A stretch of 64,000 bases of DNA from Psychrobacillus glaciei (GTDB taxonomy: Bacteria > Bacillota > Bacilli > Bacillales_A > Planococcaceae). A program made the translations under genes and the position numbers. The DNA lies in the NCBI RefSeq assembly GCF_008973485.1, contig NZ_CP031223.1, positions 3,744,001 to 3,808,000 of the forward strand, given 5' to 3'. Below the pieces are notes generated by a model. The model ran no database searches. It was not told the origin of the DNA and saw nothing but the letters and a program-made list of their open reading frames with translations. Shown one piece after another: positions 1-9,069 of the stretch; position 1 is the stretch's first letter; each line of letters begins with the position of its first letter.

Positions 1-10
1 TCTAAGAAAA

Positions 11-85
11 TGGCTGGGGTACCTGGATTCGAACCAGGGCATGACGGAATCAAAATCCGTTGCCTTACCGCTTGGCTATACCCCA
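11..85 (-). tRNA. tRNA-Gln (TTG)
   Basis: Reverse-strand cloverleaf beginning TGGGGTATAGCC with the anticodon loop TTTTGAT (anticodon TTG), a T-loop GGTTCGAATCC and an encoded 3' CCA. It is the last of four tRNA genes read in the minus direction. Confidence 0.97.
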
Positions 86-88
86 ATA

Positions 89-164
89 TGGCGGTCCCGA
101 CCGGGATCGAACCGGCGATCTCCTGCGTGACAGGCAGGCATGTTAACCGCTACACCACGGGACC
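89..164 (-). tRNA. tRNA-Asp (GTC)
   Basis: Reverse-strand cloverleaf starting GGTCCCGTGGTGTAG, with anticodon loop CTGTCAC (GTC) on a CCTGC/GCAGG stem, T-loop GGTTCGATCCC and encoded CCA. Only three bases separate it from tRNA-Gln, so the two are probably processed from one transcript. Confidence 0.97.
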
Positions 165-185
165 TTTAAAATTATATTATGTAAA

Positions 186-257
186 TGACCCCTACGGGAT
201 TCGAACCCGTGTTACCGCCGTGAAAGGGCGGTGTCTTAACCGCTTGACCAAGGGGCC
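186..257 (-). tRNA. tRNA-Glu (TTC)
   Basis: Reverse-strand cloverleaf starting GGCCCCTTGGTCAAG; anticodon loop CTTTCAC (TTC) on a CCGCC/GGCGG stem. The acceptor ends in the discriminator A and no CCA is encoded, unlike its three neighbours, so CCA must be added after transcription. Confidence 0.97.
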
Positions 258-261
258 ATGA

Positions 262-336
262 TGGCTCCGAAGGTAGGACTCGAACCTACGACCAATCGAT
301 TAACAGTCGATTGCTCTACCACTGAGCTACTTCGGA
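262..336 (-). tRNA. tRNA-Asn (GTT)
   Basis: Reverse-strand cloverleaf starting TCCGAAGTAGCTC; anticodon loop CTGTTAA (GTT) on an AATCGA/TCGATT stem, with encoded CCA. It is the first of the four-tRNA cluster in the direction of transcription. Confidence 0.97.
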
Positions 337-416
337 ATAATTTTTGTCGTTTTGTTTTACTCGACTTTTATTATTATAAAGAGCCTTTTAAGAAACGTCA
401 ACTACTTTTTCGAATT

Positions 417-887
417 TTATTTAATATTTCTTAATGAAACTAATAATAGATCTCCCAAACACTTGCCACATCTGTATTTGTTCGTATTTAATCGAATTTT
501 CCGATTATATTCAAGTGAACATTTTATACATTGGTATGTGTAGGTTTTATTTATTTGACCCTTTTTCTTATCTACAAGTGTAGAACAAAATCTCGGAGAT
601 TTCGTTCTTTTCAATAATTCTCGAAAGTCAGCATCTCTATGTTTATACCCTTTTCCTTCTATATGTAAATGATAATGACAAAGCTCATGTTTTATAACAC
701 CAATCAATTCATCCATCCCATGCTTTTCAAACACAAGAGGATTTACTTCTATATGATGAGTTCTTAACATGTACCTTCCTCCAGTAGTACGAAGGCGACT
801 ATTAAAATAAGCTTCATGTTGAAAGTCTTTCCCAAAAATCTTTATTGATACATCACATACTAATTCACGAAGTTTTTCATCTGTCAC
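417..887 (-). CDS. sprT: SprT-family zinc metalloprotease-like protein
   Basis: A 156-residue cytoplasmic protein of the SprT-like family (B. subtilis YdcK). The gluzincin motif HELCH is at residues 67-71, and a C-terminal zinc ribbon is formed by C120, C123, C140 and C143. Bacterial members have no settled substrate; eukaryotic relatives act on DNA-protein crosslinks. The GTG start has an AGGAGA Shine-Dalgarno 7 nt upstream. It lies downstream of tex, as in B. subtilis, and upstream of the tRNA cluster. Family assignment is sure; protease activity is inferred from the intact motif. Confidence 0.93.
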   Translation of the reverse strand: MTDEKLRELVCDVSIKIFGKDFQHEAYFNSRLRTTGGRYMLRTHHIEVNPLVFEKHGMDELIGVIKHELCHYHLHIEGKGYKHRDADFRELLKRTKSPRFCSTLVDKKKGQINKTYTYQCIKCSLEYNRKIRLNTNKYRCGKCLGDLLLVSLRNIK

Positions 888-985
888 TTAAATCTCTCCT
901 AATCAATTACGCCTCGGCAAAAACTACCGAATTAACTTTAAAAGATGTTGTCCAATGAATAATCAATTGGACAACTCTTGTTTGC

Positions 986-3163
986 TTATACTTGTTGTTC
1001 TGGAGGAAGCATAGTTAAAGAAACCTTTCCTTTATTTGCATCGTATTGTTCGACCCATACAGTAACGATATCTCCTAGCGATACAACATCTAATGGATGT
1101 TTTACAAAACCTTTTTTCAACTTCGAAATATGAACTAAGCCATCTTGTTTTACACCGATATCAACAAACGCACCAAAGTCTACTACGTTTCGAACAGTAC
1201 CTTGAAGCTCCATTCCCTTTTGAAGATCTTCCATTTTAAGAACATCTTTCTTCAAAATAGGTTGCGGGAAAGCTTCTCGTGGATCTCGAGTTGGTTTGAT
1301 CAATGTTTCTACTATATCTTTTAATGTAATTTCACCAATTTCTAGTTCCTTGCTTACTTCCGCAATATTAATGTTTATCAAAGCTGCTTCTGCTTCTTTG
1401 GATCCGATTTGAGACTTTTCCAAACCTACGATTTCTAAAACTTGTTCTGCTGCTTTATAACTTTCTGGATGAATTCCTGTAGCATCGAATGGGTTTTTAG
1501 CGTCTGGAACACGTAAGAATCCTATTGCTTGCTCGTATGTTTTAGCTCCTAGACGAGGAATTTTCTTTAGTTGCGCTCTAGAAGTAAACCTTCCTTGCTC
1601 ATTTCTCAAATTCACTACGTTTTCCGCAACTGTTTTCGATAGACCAGAAACGTATTGCAATAGGGATGCAGATGCTGTATTTACGTTCACTCCAACTTGG
1701 TTAACTGCAGTTTCTACTATAAAAGAAAGAGACTCTGAAAGTTTCTTTTGAGATACATCATGTTGGTATTGCCCTACCCCAACTGCTTTTGGTTCAATCT
1801 TCACAAGTTCAGCAAGCGGATCTTGTAACCTTCTTGCAATTGAAACGGCACTTCGCTGCTCCACTTGTAAGTCAGGGAACTCATTCCTTGCAGTTTCAGA
1901 TGCTGAATAAACACTTGCTCCTGCTTCGTTCACAATAACGTAAGCAACATCGCCTTCTACTTCTTTCAAACAATCTACTATAAATTGTTCGGTTTCACGA
2001 GAAGCTGTACCGTTCCCAATTGCAATTAATGAAATTGGGTACTTCTTCAAATAAGAAAGAACTTTCTTTTTAGATCCTTCCACATCCATTTTAGGTGCAT
2101 GTGGATAAATCGCTGAAACTTCTAGCAGCTTTCCTGTATCATCTACAACTGCAAGCTTGCATCCTGTTCGGTATGCTGGATCCACACCAAGAATAACTTT
2201 CCCTTTTAATGGAGGTTGCAATAATAAGTTACGTAAATTTTCCGAGAAAATGTGGATTGCTTGAGTTTCTGCCTTTTCCGTAAGTTCTGTTCGAATTTCT
2301 CTTTCTACAGAAGGTTGGATTAAGCGTTTATACGAGTCTTCAATTGCCATTTCCACATGTTCAACTGCATCACTGGACGTTTGATAAGGAATCCACTGTG
2401 TTTTCATAAGATTCGTCACTTTATCTATTGGAACTTGAAAACTCACCTTAAGTACATCTTCTTTTTCTCCACGGTTAATCGCTAAAGTTCTGTGAGGAAC
2501 AATTTTTTTCACAGGTTCCTCGTACTCATAATACATTTCAAATACATTCTTTTCGTCCAACTCTTCCTTTTTGACTGTGGAAATAACCTTTCCATCAGCG
2601 CGAGTGATATTGCGTATTTGTTCGCGAATTTTCGCATCATCAGAAAATTGTTCTGCTAAAATATCTCTTGCACCTTGAAGTGCCTCTTCTATAGAAAGAA
2701 CTTCTAAATTTTCATTGATATAATCGACTGCTAGCTTTTGCACCGACTCTTTAGGAAAAGTAAGCAGCAAACTCGCTAGTGGTTCTAATCCTTTTTCCTT
2801 ACCAATCGTCGCTTTTGTTCTGCGCTTTTGCTTATATGGTCGGTACAAATCTTCTAATCGTTGAAGAACCATAGCATTTTGAATAGAAGTAGTCAATTCT
2901 TCCGTTAACTTACCTTGCTCATCAATTAATCGGATAACCTCTTCTTTTCGTTGTTCTAACTGCTGTATGTAATTATATCGATCTTCTACAGCCTTAATCT
3001 GCACCTCATCTAAAGATCCCGTTTGCTCTTTCCTATACCGTGCTATAAAAGGAACTGTATTTCCTTCTTCTAATAGTTTAATCACTTGTTCAGCTTGCGT
3101 AGTTTTGACTCCTGTTTCTTTAGAAACAAGCTGTAGCATTTTCTTTATTTCCAAAACAAACAC
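986..3163 (-). CDS. tex: Tex family RNA-binding transcription accessory protein
   Basis: A 725-residue protein matching Tex (B. subtilis YdcI) over its whole length. In order it has an N-terminal helical domain, a YqgF/RNase H-like fold (around residues 325-420, containing GVDPAYRTG), helix-hairpin-helix segments (around 490-560, containing IPRLGAKTYEQAIGFLRV) and a C-terminal S1 RNA-binding domain (about 645-715, GTVRNVVDFGAFVDIG). The family binds nucleic acid and influences transcription and toxin expression in some pathogens. The GTG start at 3163 has AAGGA six bases upstream; ATG at 3139 (residue 9) is an alternative. It follows the sigB operon terminator. Confidence 0.95.
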   Translation of the reverse strand: MFVLEIKKMLQLVSKETGVKTTQAEQVIKLLEEGNTVPFIARYRKEQTGSLDEVQIKAVEDRYNYIQQLEQRKEEVIRLIDEQGKLTEELTTSIQNAMVLQRLEDLYRPYKQKRRTKATIGKEKGLEPLASLLLTFPKESVQKLAVDYINENLEVLSIEEALQGARDILAEQFSDDAKIREQIRNITRADGKVISTVKKEELDEKNVFEMYYEYEEPVKKIVPHRTLAINRGEKEDVLKVSFQVPIDKVTNLMKTQWIPYQTSSDAVEHVEMAIEDSYKRLIQPSVEREIRTELTEKAETQAIHIFSENLRNLLLQPPLKGKVILGVDPAYRTGCKLAVVDDTGKLLEVSAIYPHAPKMDVEGSKKKVLSYLKKYPISLIAIGNGTASRETEQFIVDCLKEVEGDVAYVIVNEAGASVYSASETARNEFPDLQVEQRSAVSIARRLQDPLAELVKIEPKAVGVGQYQHDVSQKKLSESLSFIVETAVNQVGVNVNTASASLLQYVSGLSKTVAENVVNLRNEQGRFTSRAQLKKIPRLGAKTYEQAIGFLRVPDAKNPFDATGIHPESYKAAEQVLEIVGLEKSQIGSKEAEAALININIAEVSKELEIGEITLKDIVETLIKPTRDPREAFPQPILKKDVLKMEDLQKGMELQGTVRNVVDFGAFVDIGVKQDGLVHISKLKKGFVKHPLDVVSLGDIVTVWVEQYDANKGKVSLTMLPPEQQV

Positions 3164-3192
3164 ACCCTTTCCTTATAAGATTATTTTAACAC

Positions 3193-3226
3193 AAAAAAGC
3201 TTACCCTATTTAACTAGAGTAAGCTT
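3193..3226 (-). terminator. Intrinsic terminator of the sigB operon
   Basis: On the minus strand AAGCTTAC pairs with GTAAGCTT and is followed by a run of six T. The left arm overlaps the last codons of rsbX, so the stop codon lies inside the hairpin. It separates rsbX from tex. Confidence 0.85.
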
Positions 3227-3810
3227 CCTGTGATAAATGTAGCGTCATCTCCATGTTCGATATCGTCGAGCACAGCTTTGTATAAACATTGGGCATTGAC
3301 AGCTTTTTTAATAATCGCTTTTGGACTTTTCAAGTTTACACCATCAGAATGCAATAAGAATAAATCATTTTTATTATAAGAATAAGTTTGTGTGTGTGGT
3401 TTTTGCTTTCTTCCGGATAAGTAGCCCATAACAGGTAGTGGGTATATCATTTTGTCTGTCTCACTTTGATACATATAAAACTTAATATTTCCTACACAGC
3501 TATAAGATATTGTATGAAGTTTGAAATCTACCTTTACAATAGCAACAGCGGCCCCTCTTTTTTGGACCATTAATTCATTACAACGTAAAAGTAAACTATC
3601 AATCGATTCCTCTGGATATTTTGCTAAAATTTCAGGCATGATATCCGCAGACTCTTTTGCAATAGGTCCATTACCCAATCCATCTGCAATGGAACAAATT
3701 AAATAATCTTCCTTTTGATCAATATAATAAGTGTCACCAGATTCTAAATTTCCGGACTTCGCCTCTTGGTACACACACATCTCTACCTTTTCATCTGAAA
3801 GTATTTTCAC
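3214..3810 (-). CDS. rsbX: Phosphoserine phosphatase RsbX, sigma-B feedback regulator
   Basis: A 198-residue PP2C-type phosphatase. Metal-binding acidic motifs are visible as SIADGLGNG near residue 40, LLHSDGV near 155 and GDDATFITG near the C terminus. RsbX dephosphorylates RsbS and RsbR and so resets the stressosome after stress. It overlaps the end of sigB by 4 nt and is the last gene of the operon, ending in a terminator hairpin. This position and length match the B. subtilis gene. Confidence 0.95.
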   Translation of the reverse strand: MKILSDEKVEMCVYQEAKSGNLESGDTYYIDQKEDYLICSIADGLGNGPIAKESADIMPEILAKYPEESIDSLLLRCNELMVQKRGAAVAIVKVDFKLHTISYSCVGNIKFYMYQSETDKMIYPLPVMGYLSGRKQKPHTQTYSYNKNDLFLLHSDGVNLKSPKAIIKKAVNAQCLYKAVLDDIEHGDDATFITGSLL

Positions 3811-4592
3811 TGTTTCAATCCACCTGACACTAAAATTACTTCTTGCAATCTTTTTATTGCTTTTCTTTGAATTCTTGAAACATGCATTTGAGAAATTCCT
3901 AAACGCTCGCCCGTTTCTTTTTGACTTAACTGCTCCATATATGTAAGCTGTATTATTTCTTTCTCACGATCTGATAATTTACTTATAGCATTAGCAACTA
4001 GTAAACGCTGATCTGTTTTTTCAAATTCTCCATCCGCTTTTCCAATAACGTCAAACAAGGTAATTGTACCTCCATCTGAATCTGAATCTAACGAATGATC
4101 CATTGATAGCGCCTGATAGCTCTTACTCATTTCCATAGCTTCTAAGACATTTTCCACTTCTTCACCCAAAAAGTCAGCAATTTCCTGCACTAATGGAGAA
4201 CGCTGAAATTCTACGGTTAAAGCTTCTACAGCCGCTCTTATACGTGGACCTAGTTCTTTAATTCTTCTGGGAACATGTACTGCCCATGTTTTATCCCGCA
4301 AAAAACGTTTAATTTCTCCAATAATCGTTGGAATAGCAAACGCTTCGAAGCTTTTCCCAAAAGTTGGATCATATCTTCTGATTGCACCTAAAAGTCCTAG
4401 CATTCCTACTTGTACTATATCTTCATGATGCGATTTGCCATTTGAATATTTTCGAGCGATGGATTCAACCAACCTTTTATAATTTAACACTAACTTGGTT
4501 TGAGCATCATCGCTCTCTGTCTGTTGGTATTCTTTAATCCATTCTAATATTTGTTCTTTGGATTGTTTGTTAGGATGTGATGTGTTGGACAT
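3807..4592 (-). CDS. sigB: RNA polymerase sigma factor SigB (general stress)
   Basis: A 261-residue sigma-70 group 3 factor directing the general stress regulon. Region 2 contains QVGMLGLLGAIRRYDP and EAFAIPTIIGEIKRFLRDK; the region 4 helix-turn-helix contains LSQKETGERLGISQMHVSR. The start chosen is the second in-frame ATG (MSNTSHP), six bases after AGGTGG; an ATG two codons earlier would fall next to that site. It overlaps rsbW by 23 nt and rsbX by 4 nt, indicating translational coupling. A sigma-B-type promoter lies upstream of rsbV, so the gene is probably autoregulated. Confidence 0.97.
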   Translation of the reverse strand: MSNTSHPNKQSKEQILEWIKEYQQTESDDAQTKLVLNYKRLVESIARKYSNGKSHHEDIVQVGMLGLLGAIRRYDPTFGKSFEAFAIPTIIGEIKRFLRDKTWAVHVPRRIKELGPRIRAAVEALTVEFQRSPLVQEIADFLGEEVENVLEAMEMSKSYQALSMDHSLDSDSDGGTITLFDVIGKADGEFEKTDQRLLVANAISKLSDREKEIIQLTYMEQLSQKETGERLGISQMHVSRIQRKAIKRLQEVILVSGGLKQ

Positions 4593-5040
4593 TTTCATCC
4601 ACCTGCTCTACTTCGACATACTTCGTCATAAATACAGTTACACCTTCTTGGTGATGGACTTTTACTTCATCCATTAACGTCTCGATTAAATATAAACCTA
4701 GACCACCTTCCCTTAGAAGTGATCCTTCTTTCAAGTCATGGTATGGACCAACTTTTGCTTTCGTCTCTTCAAAATTGAAGCTTTTCCCATGATCTGCCAC
4801 CATGATTTCCATTTTTTCTTTATATATTGCACACCCAATAACTACTTCGCCTTCTTCATCCTCAGCGTACGCATGTTGAACTGCATTTGTAATAGCCTCA
4901 CTTGTGGCAATTTTCAAATCTTCGATATCTTCATACGTAAATCCAATGCGATTTGCCAACCCAGAAATTGTAAGGCGAGCAACACTCACATATTGTGGTT
5001 TTGCAGGCAATCTAATTTCCACATAATCAAACGGTTTCAT
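4570..5040 (-). CDS. rsbW: Anti-sigma-B factor and serine kinase RsbW
   Basis: A 156-residue GHKL-fold kinase that holds SigB inactive and phosphorylates RsbV. The N box EAITNAVQHAY, the G1 box VADHGKSF and the G2 box REGGLGLYLIETL are intact. The start follows GAGGTG and overlaps the end of rsbV by 14 nt; the 3' end overlaps sigB by 23 nt. Such overlaps fit the need for fixed ratios between antagonist, kinase and sigma factor. Confidence 0.97.
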   Translation of the reverse strand: MKPFDYVEIRLPAKPQYVSVARLTISGLANRIGFTYEDIEDLKIATSEAITNAVQHAYAEDEEGEVVIGCAIYKEKMEIMVADHGKSFNFEETKAKVGPYHDLKEGSLLREGGLGLYLIETLMDEVKVHHQEGVTVFMTKYVEVEQVDENVQHITS

Positions 5041-5371
5041 CTATTTTCACCTCTTCACTCGCTGTTCGAATATCCATAATCTCACCTAAACCAGTAATAT
5101 CAAACAATCGTTTCAAACGTGATGAAAGACCGGTTAATTCCAAATGACCATTGGAAGCATTTACACTTTTATAAAACCCGACAAATACACCAAGTCCTGT
5201 ACTGTCCATATAGGACACATCTTTTAAATTCAATTCAATATAAAGGTTTTCTGTTACATTTATTTCTGCTAACTTCTCTCTCAGAATCGGCGCTGTAAAT
5301 GCATCGATTTCTCCTGTAATATCACCTTTAACACGCGTACTCTCTTGTAACAGTTTAACTGAAATATTCAT
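5027..5371 (-). CDS. rsbV: Anti-anti-sigma factor RsbV
   Basis: A 114-residue STAS-domain protein. Ser57 in DVSYMDSTGLG is the site phosphorylated by RsbW; unphosphorylated RsbV binds RsbW and frees SigB. It is the first gene of the inner rsbV-rsbW-sigB-rsbX unit, separated from rsbU by 186 bp that hold a sigma-B promoter match. The Shine-Dalgarno is GGGGGA before AAAATA and ATG. Confidence 0.96.
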   Translation of the reverse strand: MNISVKLLQESTRVKGDITGEIDAFTAPILREKLAEINVTENLYIELNLKDVSYMDSTGLGVFVGFYKSVNASNGHLELTGLSSRLKRLFDITGLGEIMDIRTASEEVKIDETV

Positions 5372-5407
5372 TATTTTATCCCCCGTCTTCGCTATATATA
5401 GTATTCA

Positions 5408-5433
5408 ATACCCAATCATAGCTAGTGATAAAC
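5408..5433 (-). promoter_or_regulatory. Sigma-B promoter upstream of rsbV
   Basis: On the minus strand GTTTAT, a 14-bp spacer, then GGGTAT, close to the known sigma-B consensus GTTTAA-N12-15-GGGTAT. It lies about 37 bp before the rsbV start, the same place as the autoregulatory promoter in B. subtilis. Identified by motif and position only. Confidence 0.8.
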
Positions 5434-5557
5434 ATTTGTAACAAGTAATAGAAAAGCGATTCACCTAAGTAGCTTGATGAACTACTTAGTAAAGTAAATG
5501 GATCTACGAAGGCCTTAATCATATTCGATAAACGGTTGGACTCGCGTCTGTATTAGG

Positions 5558-6556
5558 TTAAATTTTTTTGAATATGACAAGAGTAAAATCATCGCGTTGC
5601 TCGAAATCTTGTAATTCTTCTAATTTTTTATATACATATTCCACCATTGCTTGTGCACTTTCGTCTCGTACACTTTCAATAATGTCCATCACAGTTTGTT
5701 GTTCTATAAAACCTTCTTTTGAACGACATTCCGTTACCCCATCGGTCATCATAACAACGAAGTCTTCTTTATCAAATACAACTGAATGCTGTTCGTATTT
5801 TACATTCGGAACTACTCCAAGCAACAAACCTTTTGCTTGCAACTCCGTGAAACGCTCACTCTTTGCACAATAAAAAAGTGGTGGTTCATGTCCAGCCGAA
5901 GCATAAGTAAACTCGCTCCTCGTTGTATTATATGTCCCATAGAACATCGATATAAACATGGAATCACTTACACTTTTCTCAACAATTCTATTAATAACGT
6001 CTAATACAACGATCGGATCTGTTTTAGCTCCAGTTAAACTGTCCATTCCATACTTAATCATCGACATGCATAAAGCTGCTGGAATTCCTTTTCCGATAAC
6101 ATCTGCCACAGCAACTCCGACGCTAGTCTCATCATTTAGAAAATAGGCATAATCTCCGTTCATCTCTTGTGCCGGAACTGAAATCATACCAATATCTAAA
6201 CCAAACATGTTGGGTATTTTCGTTTTAAGCAAAGTTTGTTGCACATTTGAAGCAAGTTCCATTTCCATTTTGAAATTTTCTTGTTTTTTTATTAATGTTT
6301 GATGTTCTTTTAACGCCAACCCATACCGAATCATTACTTCTATTAATAAATCAAAAGAATGCGATACATCCGCTGACAGATTAGGAATTATTTCTTCCAG
6401 AGATGCCTTATGTATACTAATTACCTCTTCTGGCGAAATGTTCTTCTGAATTAGTTGTCTACTAAAGTTTTGACCTTCATACAAGTTATGTTCTGTTTGT
6501 CTTAATGTGTATTGTTCTAAAATTTCTTTATATTGCCTTTTAAATTCTTGAGGCAT
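5558..6556 (-). CDS. rsbU: PP2C phosphatase RsbU, RsbV-P activator
   Basis: A 332-residue protein with an N-terminal four-helix RsbT-binding domain (about residues 1-85) and a PP2C/SpoIIE phosphatase domain (about 120-330). Metal-site motifs are NGDYAYF, VGVAVADVIGKGIPAA, VVMMTDGVTE and QRDDFTLVIF. When RsbT is released from the stressosome it binds RsbU, which dephosphorylates RsbV-P and activates SigB. It follows rsbT by 15 nt. Confidence 0.96.
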   Translation of the reverse strand: MPQEFKRQYKEILEQYTLRQTEHNLYEGQNFSRQLIQKNISPEEVISIHKASLEEIIPNLSADVSHSFDLLIEVMIRYGLALKEHQTLIKKQENFKMEMELASNVQQTLLKTKIPNMFGLDIGMISVPAQEMNGDYAYFLNDETSVGVAVADVIGKGIPAALCMSMIKYGMDSLTGAKTDPIVVLDVINRIVEKSVSDSMFISMFYGTYNTTRSEFTYASAGHEPPLFYCAKSERFTELQAKGLLLGVVPNVKYEQHSVVFDKEDFVVMMTDGVTECRSKEGFIEQQTVMDIIESVRDESAQAMVEYVYKKLEELQDFEQRDDFTLVIFKKI

Positions 6557-6571
6557 TACACATTACACCTC

Positions 6572-6973
6572 CTATCTAAGCCATTTTGTAGCACTAATTG
6601 TAGTGCCCTCCCCGAAAATTGTTTCAATTTTGAAGTCATCCATTAATCGTTTTACACCTGGTAAACCTGCACCAAGTCCACCAGATGTCGTATAGCCATC
6701 TTCCATTACTTTTCGTACATCTGAAATGCCTGGTCCCTGATCAGATGCAATTACCAACAACCCTTGCATATTACCTTGTGTAATTTGTTTAATTTCTATA
6801 TTACCTTTTCCAGCATATAAATAAATATTTCGGGCAAGTTCACTAATAGCTGTTGTAATTCTAGCTTGATCCACCGTTCCGAAGCCAACTTCTTTTGCTT
6901 CATTTCTTCCAAGCTGCCTTGCAGCAACAATATCCCATTCCGATAAAATATCAACAGAAGACTTTAATTTCAT
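6572..6973 (-). CDS. rsbT: Switch kinase RsbT
   Basis: A 133-residue GHKL-type serine/threonine kinase. The N box AISELARNIYLYA, the ASDQGPGI box and GGLGAGLPGVKRL are present. RsbT phosphorylates RsbS and RsbR in the stressosome, then leaves to activate RsbU. It is packed between rsbS (6-nt gap) and rsbU (15-nt gap). Confidence 0.96.
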   Translation of the reverse strand: MKLKSSVDILSEWDIVAARQLGRNEAKEVGFGTVDQARITTAISELARNIYLYAGKGNIEIKQITQGNMQGLLVIASDQGPGISDVRKVMEDGYTTSGGLGAGLPGVKRLMDDFKIETIFGEGTTISATKWLR

Positions 6974-6979
6974 AATGAA

Positions 6980-7342
6980 TTAGTCCTCCAATTCTCGTTC
7001 TAATTTTTCCAATCCATTTTCTAAGTCTAAAGCGGTTACCACATTTTCTAATCGAATACCTAATTCGATTAGCGTGATTGCAACAGCTGGTTGTATTCCT
7101 GTTATAACCACCTTTGCTCCCATTAGACCTGACATACTAATCACATCGCCAAGTACTTTTGCAATGAAGGAATCAATAAAATCAATTGGGGTTAAATCTA
7201 AAACTACACCTCTAGCAGCGGTAGTATGTAACTTAGCTAATAGGTCCTCTTGAAAAGCTATTGCTGTCTGGTCATCTAATTCCCACTGAATAGAAACAAT
7301 TAGACAATCTCTTAATTTTAAAATCGGAATTCTTGTCATCAT
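6980..7342 (-). CDS. rsbS: Stressosome scaffold RsbS
   Basis: A 120-residue single-STAS-domain protein. Ser58 in the motif [16 protein letters not shown] corresponds to the RsbT phosphorylation site. It assembles with RsbR into the stressosome and sequesters RsbT. The reading frame overlaps rsbR by 4 nt; the double ATG (MM) is preceded by GAGGTG. Confidence 0.96.
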   Translation of the reverse strand: MMTRIPILKLRDCLIVSIQWELDDQTAIAFQEDLLAKLHTTAARGVVLDLTPIDFIDSFIAKVLGDVISMSGLMGAKVVITGIQPAVAITLIELGIRLENVVTALDLENGLEKLERELED

Positions 7343-8169
7343 TTTGAATTCACCTCTACTATAGTTCTATTCGTCAAAGCCAAAGCTTGTTCCATTCCTC
7401 TTTGCATTGTACTCGTGGTAGTAAAATCATTTAAGTTTATACCTAACGTTACAATTGTCTGTGCGATTTCTGGTCTTATTCCAACTAACATACATTTTGC
7501 ACCAACTAGACGAACAGCATCTGCTGCTTGAATGATATGATGGGCTACCATTGTATCTACTACAGGAACTCCAGTTATATCAAGCAACACTACTTCGGCT
7601 CTGTGCTTCACTACCCCGTGCAATAAGTTTTCCATGATTAACTTTGCACGTTCCGTATCGATTGTACCAACTAATGGCATAACGGATATCTTATCAAATA
7701 CAGGAATTAATGATGCCGAAAGTTCTTGCAAAGCTATTCTTTGCAAATGCACTGTTTTTTCCCAAACCTTAGAGTATGCATCGACAATGCTATGATTAAG
7801 CGGTGTAATCCATTTTGTTAATATTTCTCGATGCGATTTAATACTCTGGTCATTTAAAAAACCAACTTCATCCATTTTTTCATATATTACTTCTGAAAAG
7901 TTAGTTAGTGCTTTTAAAACAAATGAAATAGACCACCCGTAGCGAACTATTTGTAAAGAGAAATCATTTAACTTTTCCATGTAGGTTTCTTTTTCCTCGG
8001 TTAAACTTAAAATCATTAACTCTCCAAATTCGCGGACGGTGTTATCAATAACTTTATCGGACATAATTTGAAAGAAGCGGTCATCTTCCTCATCTTCCAT
8101 TTTAGTTCTCCATTTTTCTAATATTTCATCTAAATTATCATGAATATATGATGCGATTTGTTTGTTCAT
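7339..8169 (-). CDS. rsbRA: Stressosome sensor RsbR (RsbRA type)
   Basis: A 276-residue protein with a non-heme globin-like N-terminal domain (about 1-135), a linker helix and a C-terminal STAS domain (about 155-265). Thr172 and Thr206 align with the two RsbT phosphorylation sites of B. subtilis RsbRA (171 and 205). It begins the upstream half of the sigB operon. The nearest good Shine-Dalgarno (GAGGAG) is 13 nt from ATG, longer than usual. A hairpin terminator separates it from ndoA, so a separate promoter is likely in 8170-8250. Confidence 0.95.
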   Translation of the reverse strand: MNKQIASYIHDNLDEILEKWRTKMEDEEDDRFFQIMSDKVIDNTVREFGELMILSLTEEKETYMEKLNDFSLQIVRYGWSISFVLKALTNFSEVIYEKMDEVGFLNDQSIKSHREILTKWITPLNHSIVDAYSKVWEKTVHLQRIALQELSASLIPVFDKISVMPLVGTIDTERAKLIMENLLHGVVKHRAEVVLLDITGVPVVDTMVAHHIIQAADAVRLVGAKCMLVGIRPEIAQTIVTLGINLNDFTTTSTMQRGMEQALALTNRTIVEVNSK

Positions 8170-8251
8170 AGGTGCGATACATCTCCTCAGTTAATATTAG
8201 TAACTATATTGTAGCGAAAATCAACTAATTTTACATCTATTTGGGGTAAAC

Positions 8252-8293
8252 AAAAAACACAGTGTGTATTTGTCGGTTACACACTGTGTTTTT
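8252..8293 (-). terminator. Terminator between ndoA and rsbR
   Basis: Perfect inverted repeat: AAAAACACAGTGTGTA and its complement around a 9-nt loop, with A and T runs on both sides so it can act in either direction. It isolates the rsb operon from the ndoAI-ndoA transcript. Confidence 0.9.
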
Positions 8294-8302
8294 ATCTATG
8301 TA

Positions 8303-8653
8303 TTAAAATTTGACAATTCCTAAACTAATTCCTAATGCATGATCTACTTCTTGCATTACATCCTCATCAAGGTGTGTAATTTTATCGGTTAGTCGCGATT
8401 TATCTATCGTTCGCAATTGTTCTAATAAGATAACAGAATCGCGTTCGAAGTCATACTGTTTAGCGTTTATTTCAACATGTGTTGGCAACTTTGCTTTTTG
8501 TATTTGAGCAGTAATAGCTGCAATAATAACAGTAGGACTAAATCGATTACCAATATCATTCTGAATCACCAAAACGGGCCTGGTTCCCCCTTGCTCAGAC
8601 CCGATTACAGGTGATAAATCTGCGAAAAAAACGTCCCCACGTTTTACGATCAA
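8303..8653 (-). CDS. ndoA: Endoribonuclease toxin EndoA (MazF family)
   Basis: A 116-residue MazF/PemK-fold endoribonuclease, almost identical in length and sequence to B. subtilis NdoA, which cleaves RNA at UACAU-type sites. The start is set at TTG 8653 ([14 protein letters not shown]), which has GGAGG eight bases upstream; an upstream in-frame GTG overlaps that site. The antitoxin gene ends 4 nt before. Conserved residues in [16 protein letters not shown] and the [13 protein letters not shown] segment are present. Confidence 0.96.
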   Translation of the reverse strand: MIVKRGDVFFADLSPVIGSEQGGTRPVLVIQNDIGNRFSPTVIIAAITAQIQKAKLPTHVEINAKQYDFERDSVILLEQLRTIDKSRLTDKITHLDEDVMQEVDHALGISLGIVKF

Positions 8654-8657
8654 GTTT

Positions 8658-8939
8658 TCATCCTCCACTTACGAGTCGCTCAGTCGTATGTTGCGCTTCA
8701 TACTCTGCATGTAAACATTCCGTACAAATGGATAAGTTTATATGAGACATTTCAACATAGCCTTTCATCATCGCTTCTCTTATAAGATTTGACTGTTCTT
8801 TCTTAAAATATTCATTTGCTTGGACACGGACGATACTTTCACTACCAGTTAATGACTGTTTTACGGTCTTTACTCCTTCATTAACCATTTGCTTTGGAAG
8901 CCTTATAATAGCTTCCTTTTTCTTCTTATCACTTACCAC
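8658..8939 (-). CDS. ndoAI: Antitoxin EndoAI (MazE family)
   Basis: A 93-residue antitoxin with an N-terminal ribbon-helix-helix DNA-binding part ([10 protein letters not shown]) and a C-terminal toxin-binding part ending TTERLVSGG, the same ending as the B. subtilis protein. The start is GTG 8939, six bases after GGAGGTG; this gives exactly the family's usual 93 residues, whereas a TTG six codons earlier would include the Shine-Dalgarno. The pair probably represses its own promoter in the 130-bp gap to alr. Confidence 0.93.
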   Translation of the reverse strand: MVSDKKKKEAIIRLPKQMVNEGVKTVKQSLTGSESIVRVQANEYFKKEQSNLIREAMMKGYVEMSHINLSICTECLHAEYEAQHTTERLVSGG

Positions 8940-9069
8940 AGCAAACACCTCCGACAAAACATTTCCCTATTTGACAATATACTTCATCTTACCATTACTA
9001 GAGTCTAAATAAAAGACATAATGAGAAATGATTTGACAAATTATGCATGTAGGATTATTTTGTCGAGTT

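Noticed and set aside
10-261. Plus-strand 83-codon open frame across the tRNA cluster
   Set aside because: It lies entirely over three clear minus-strand tRNA genes and has no ribosome-binding site.
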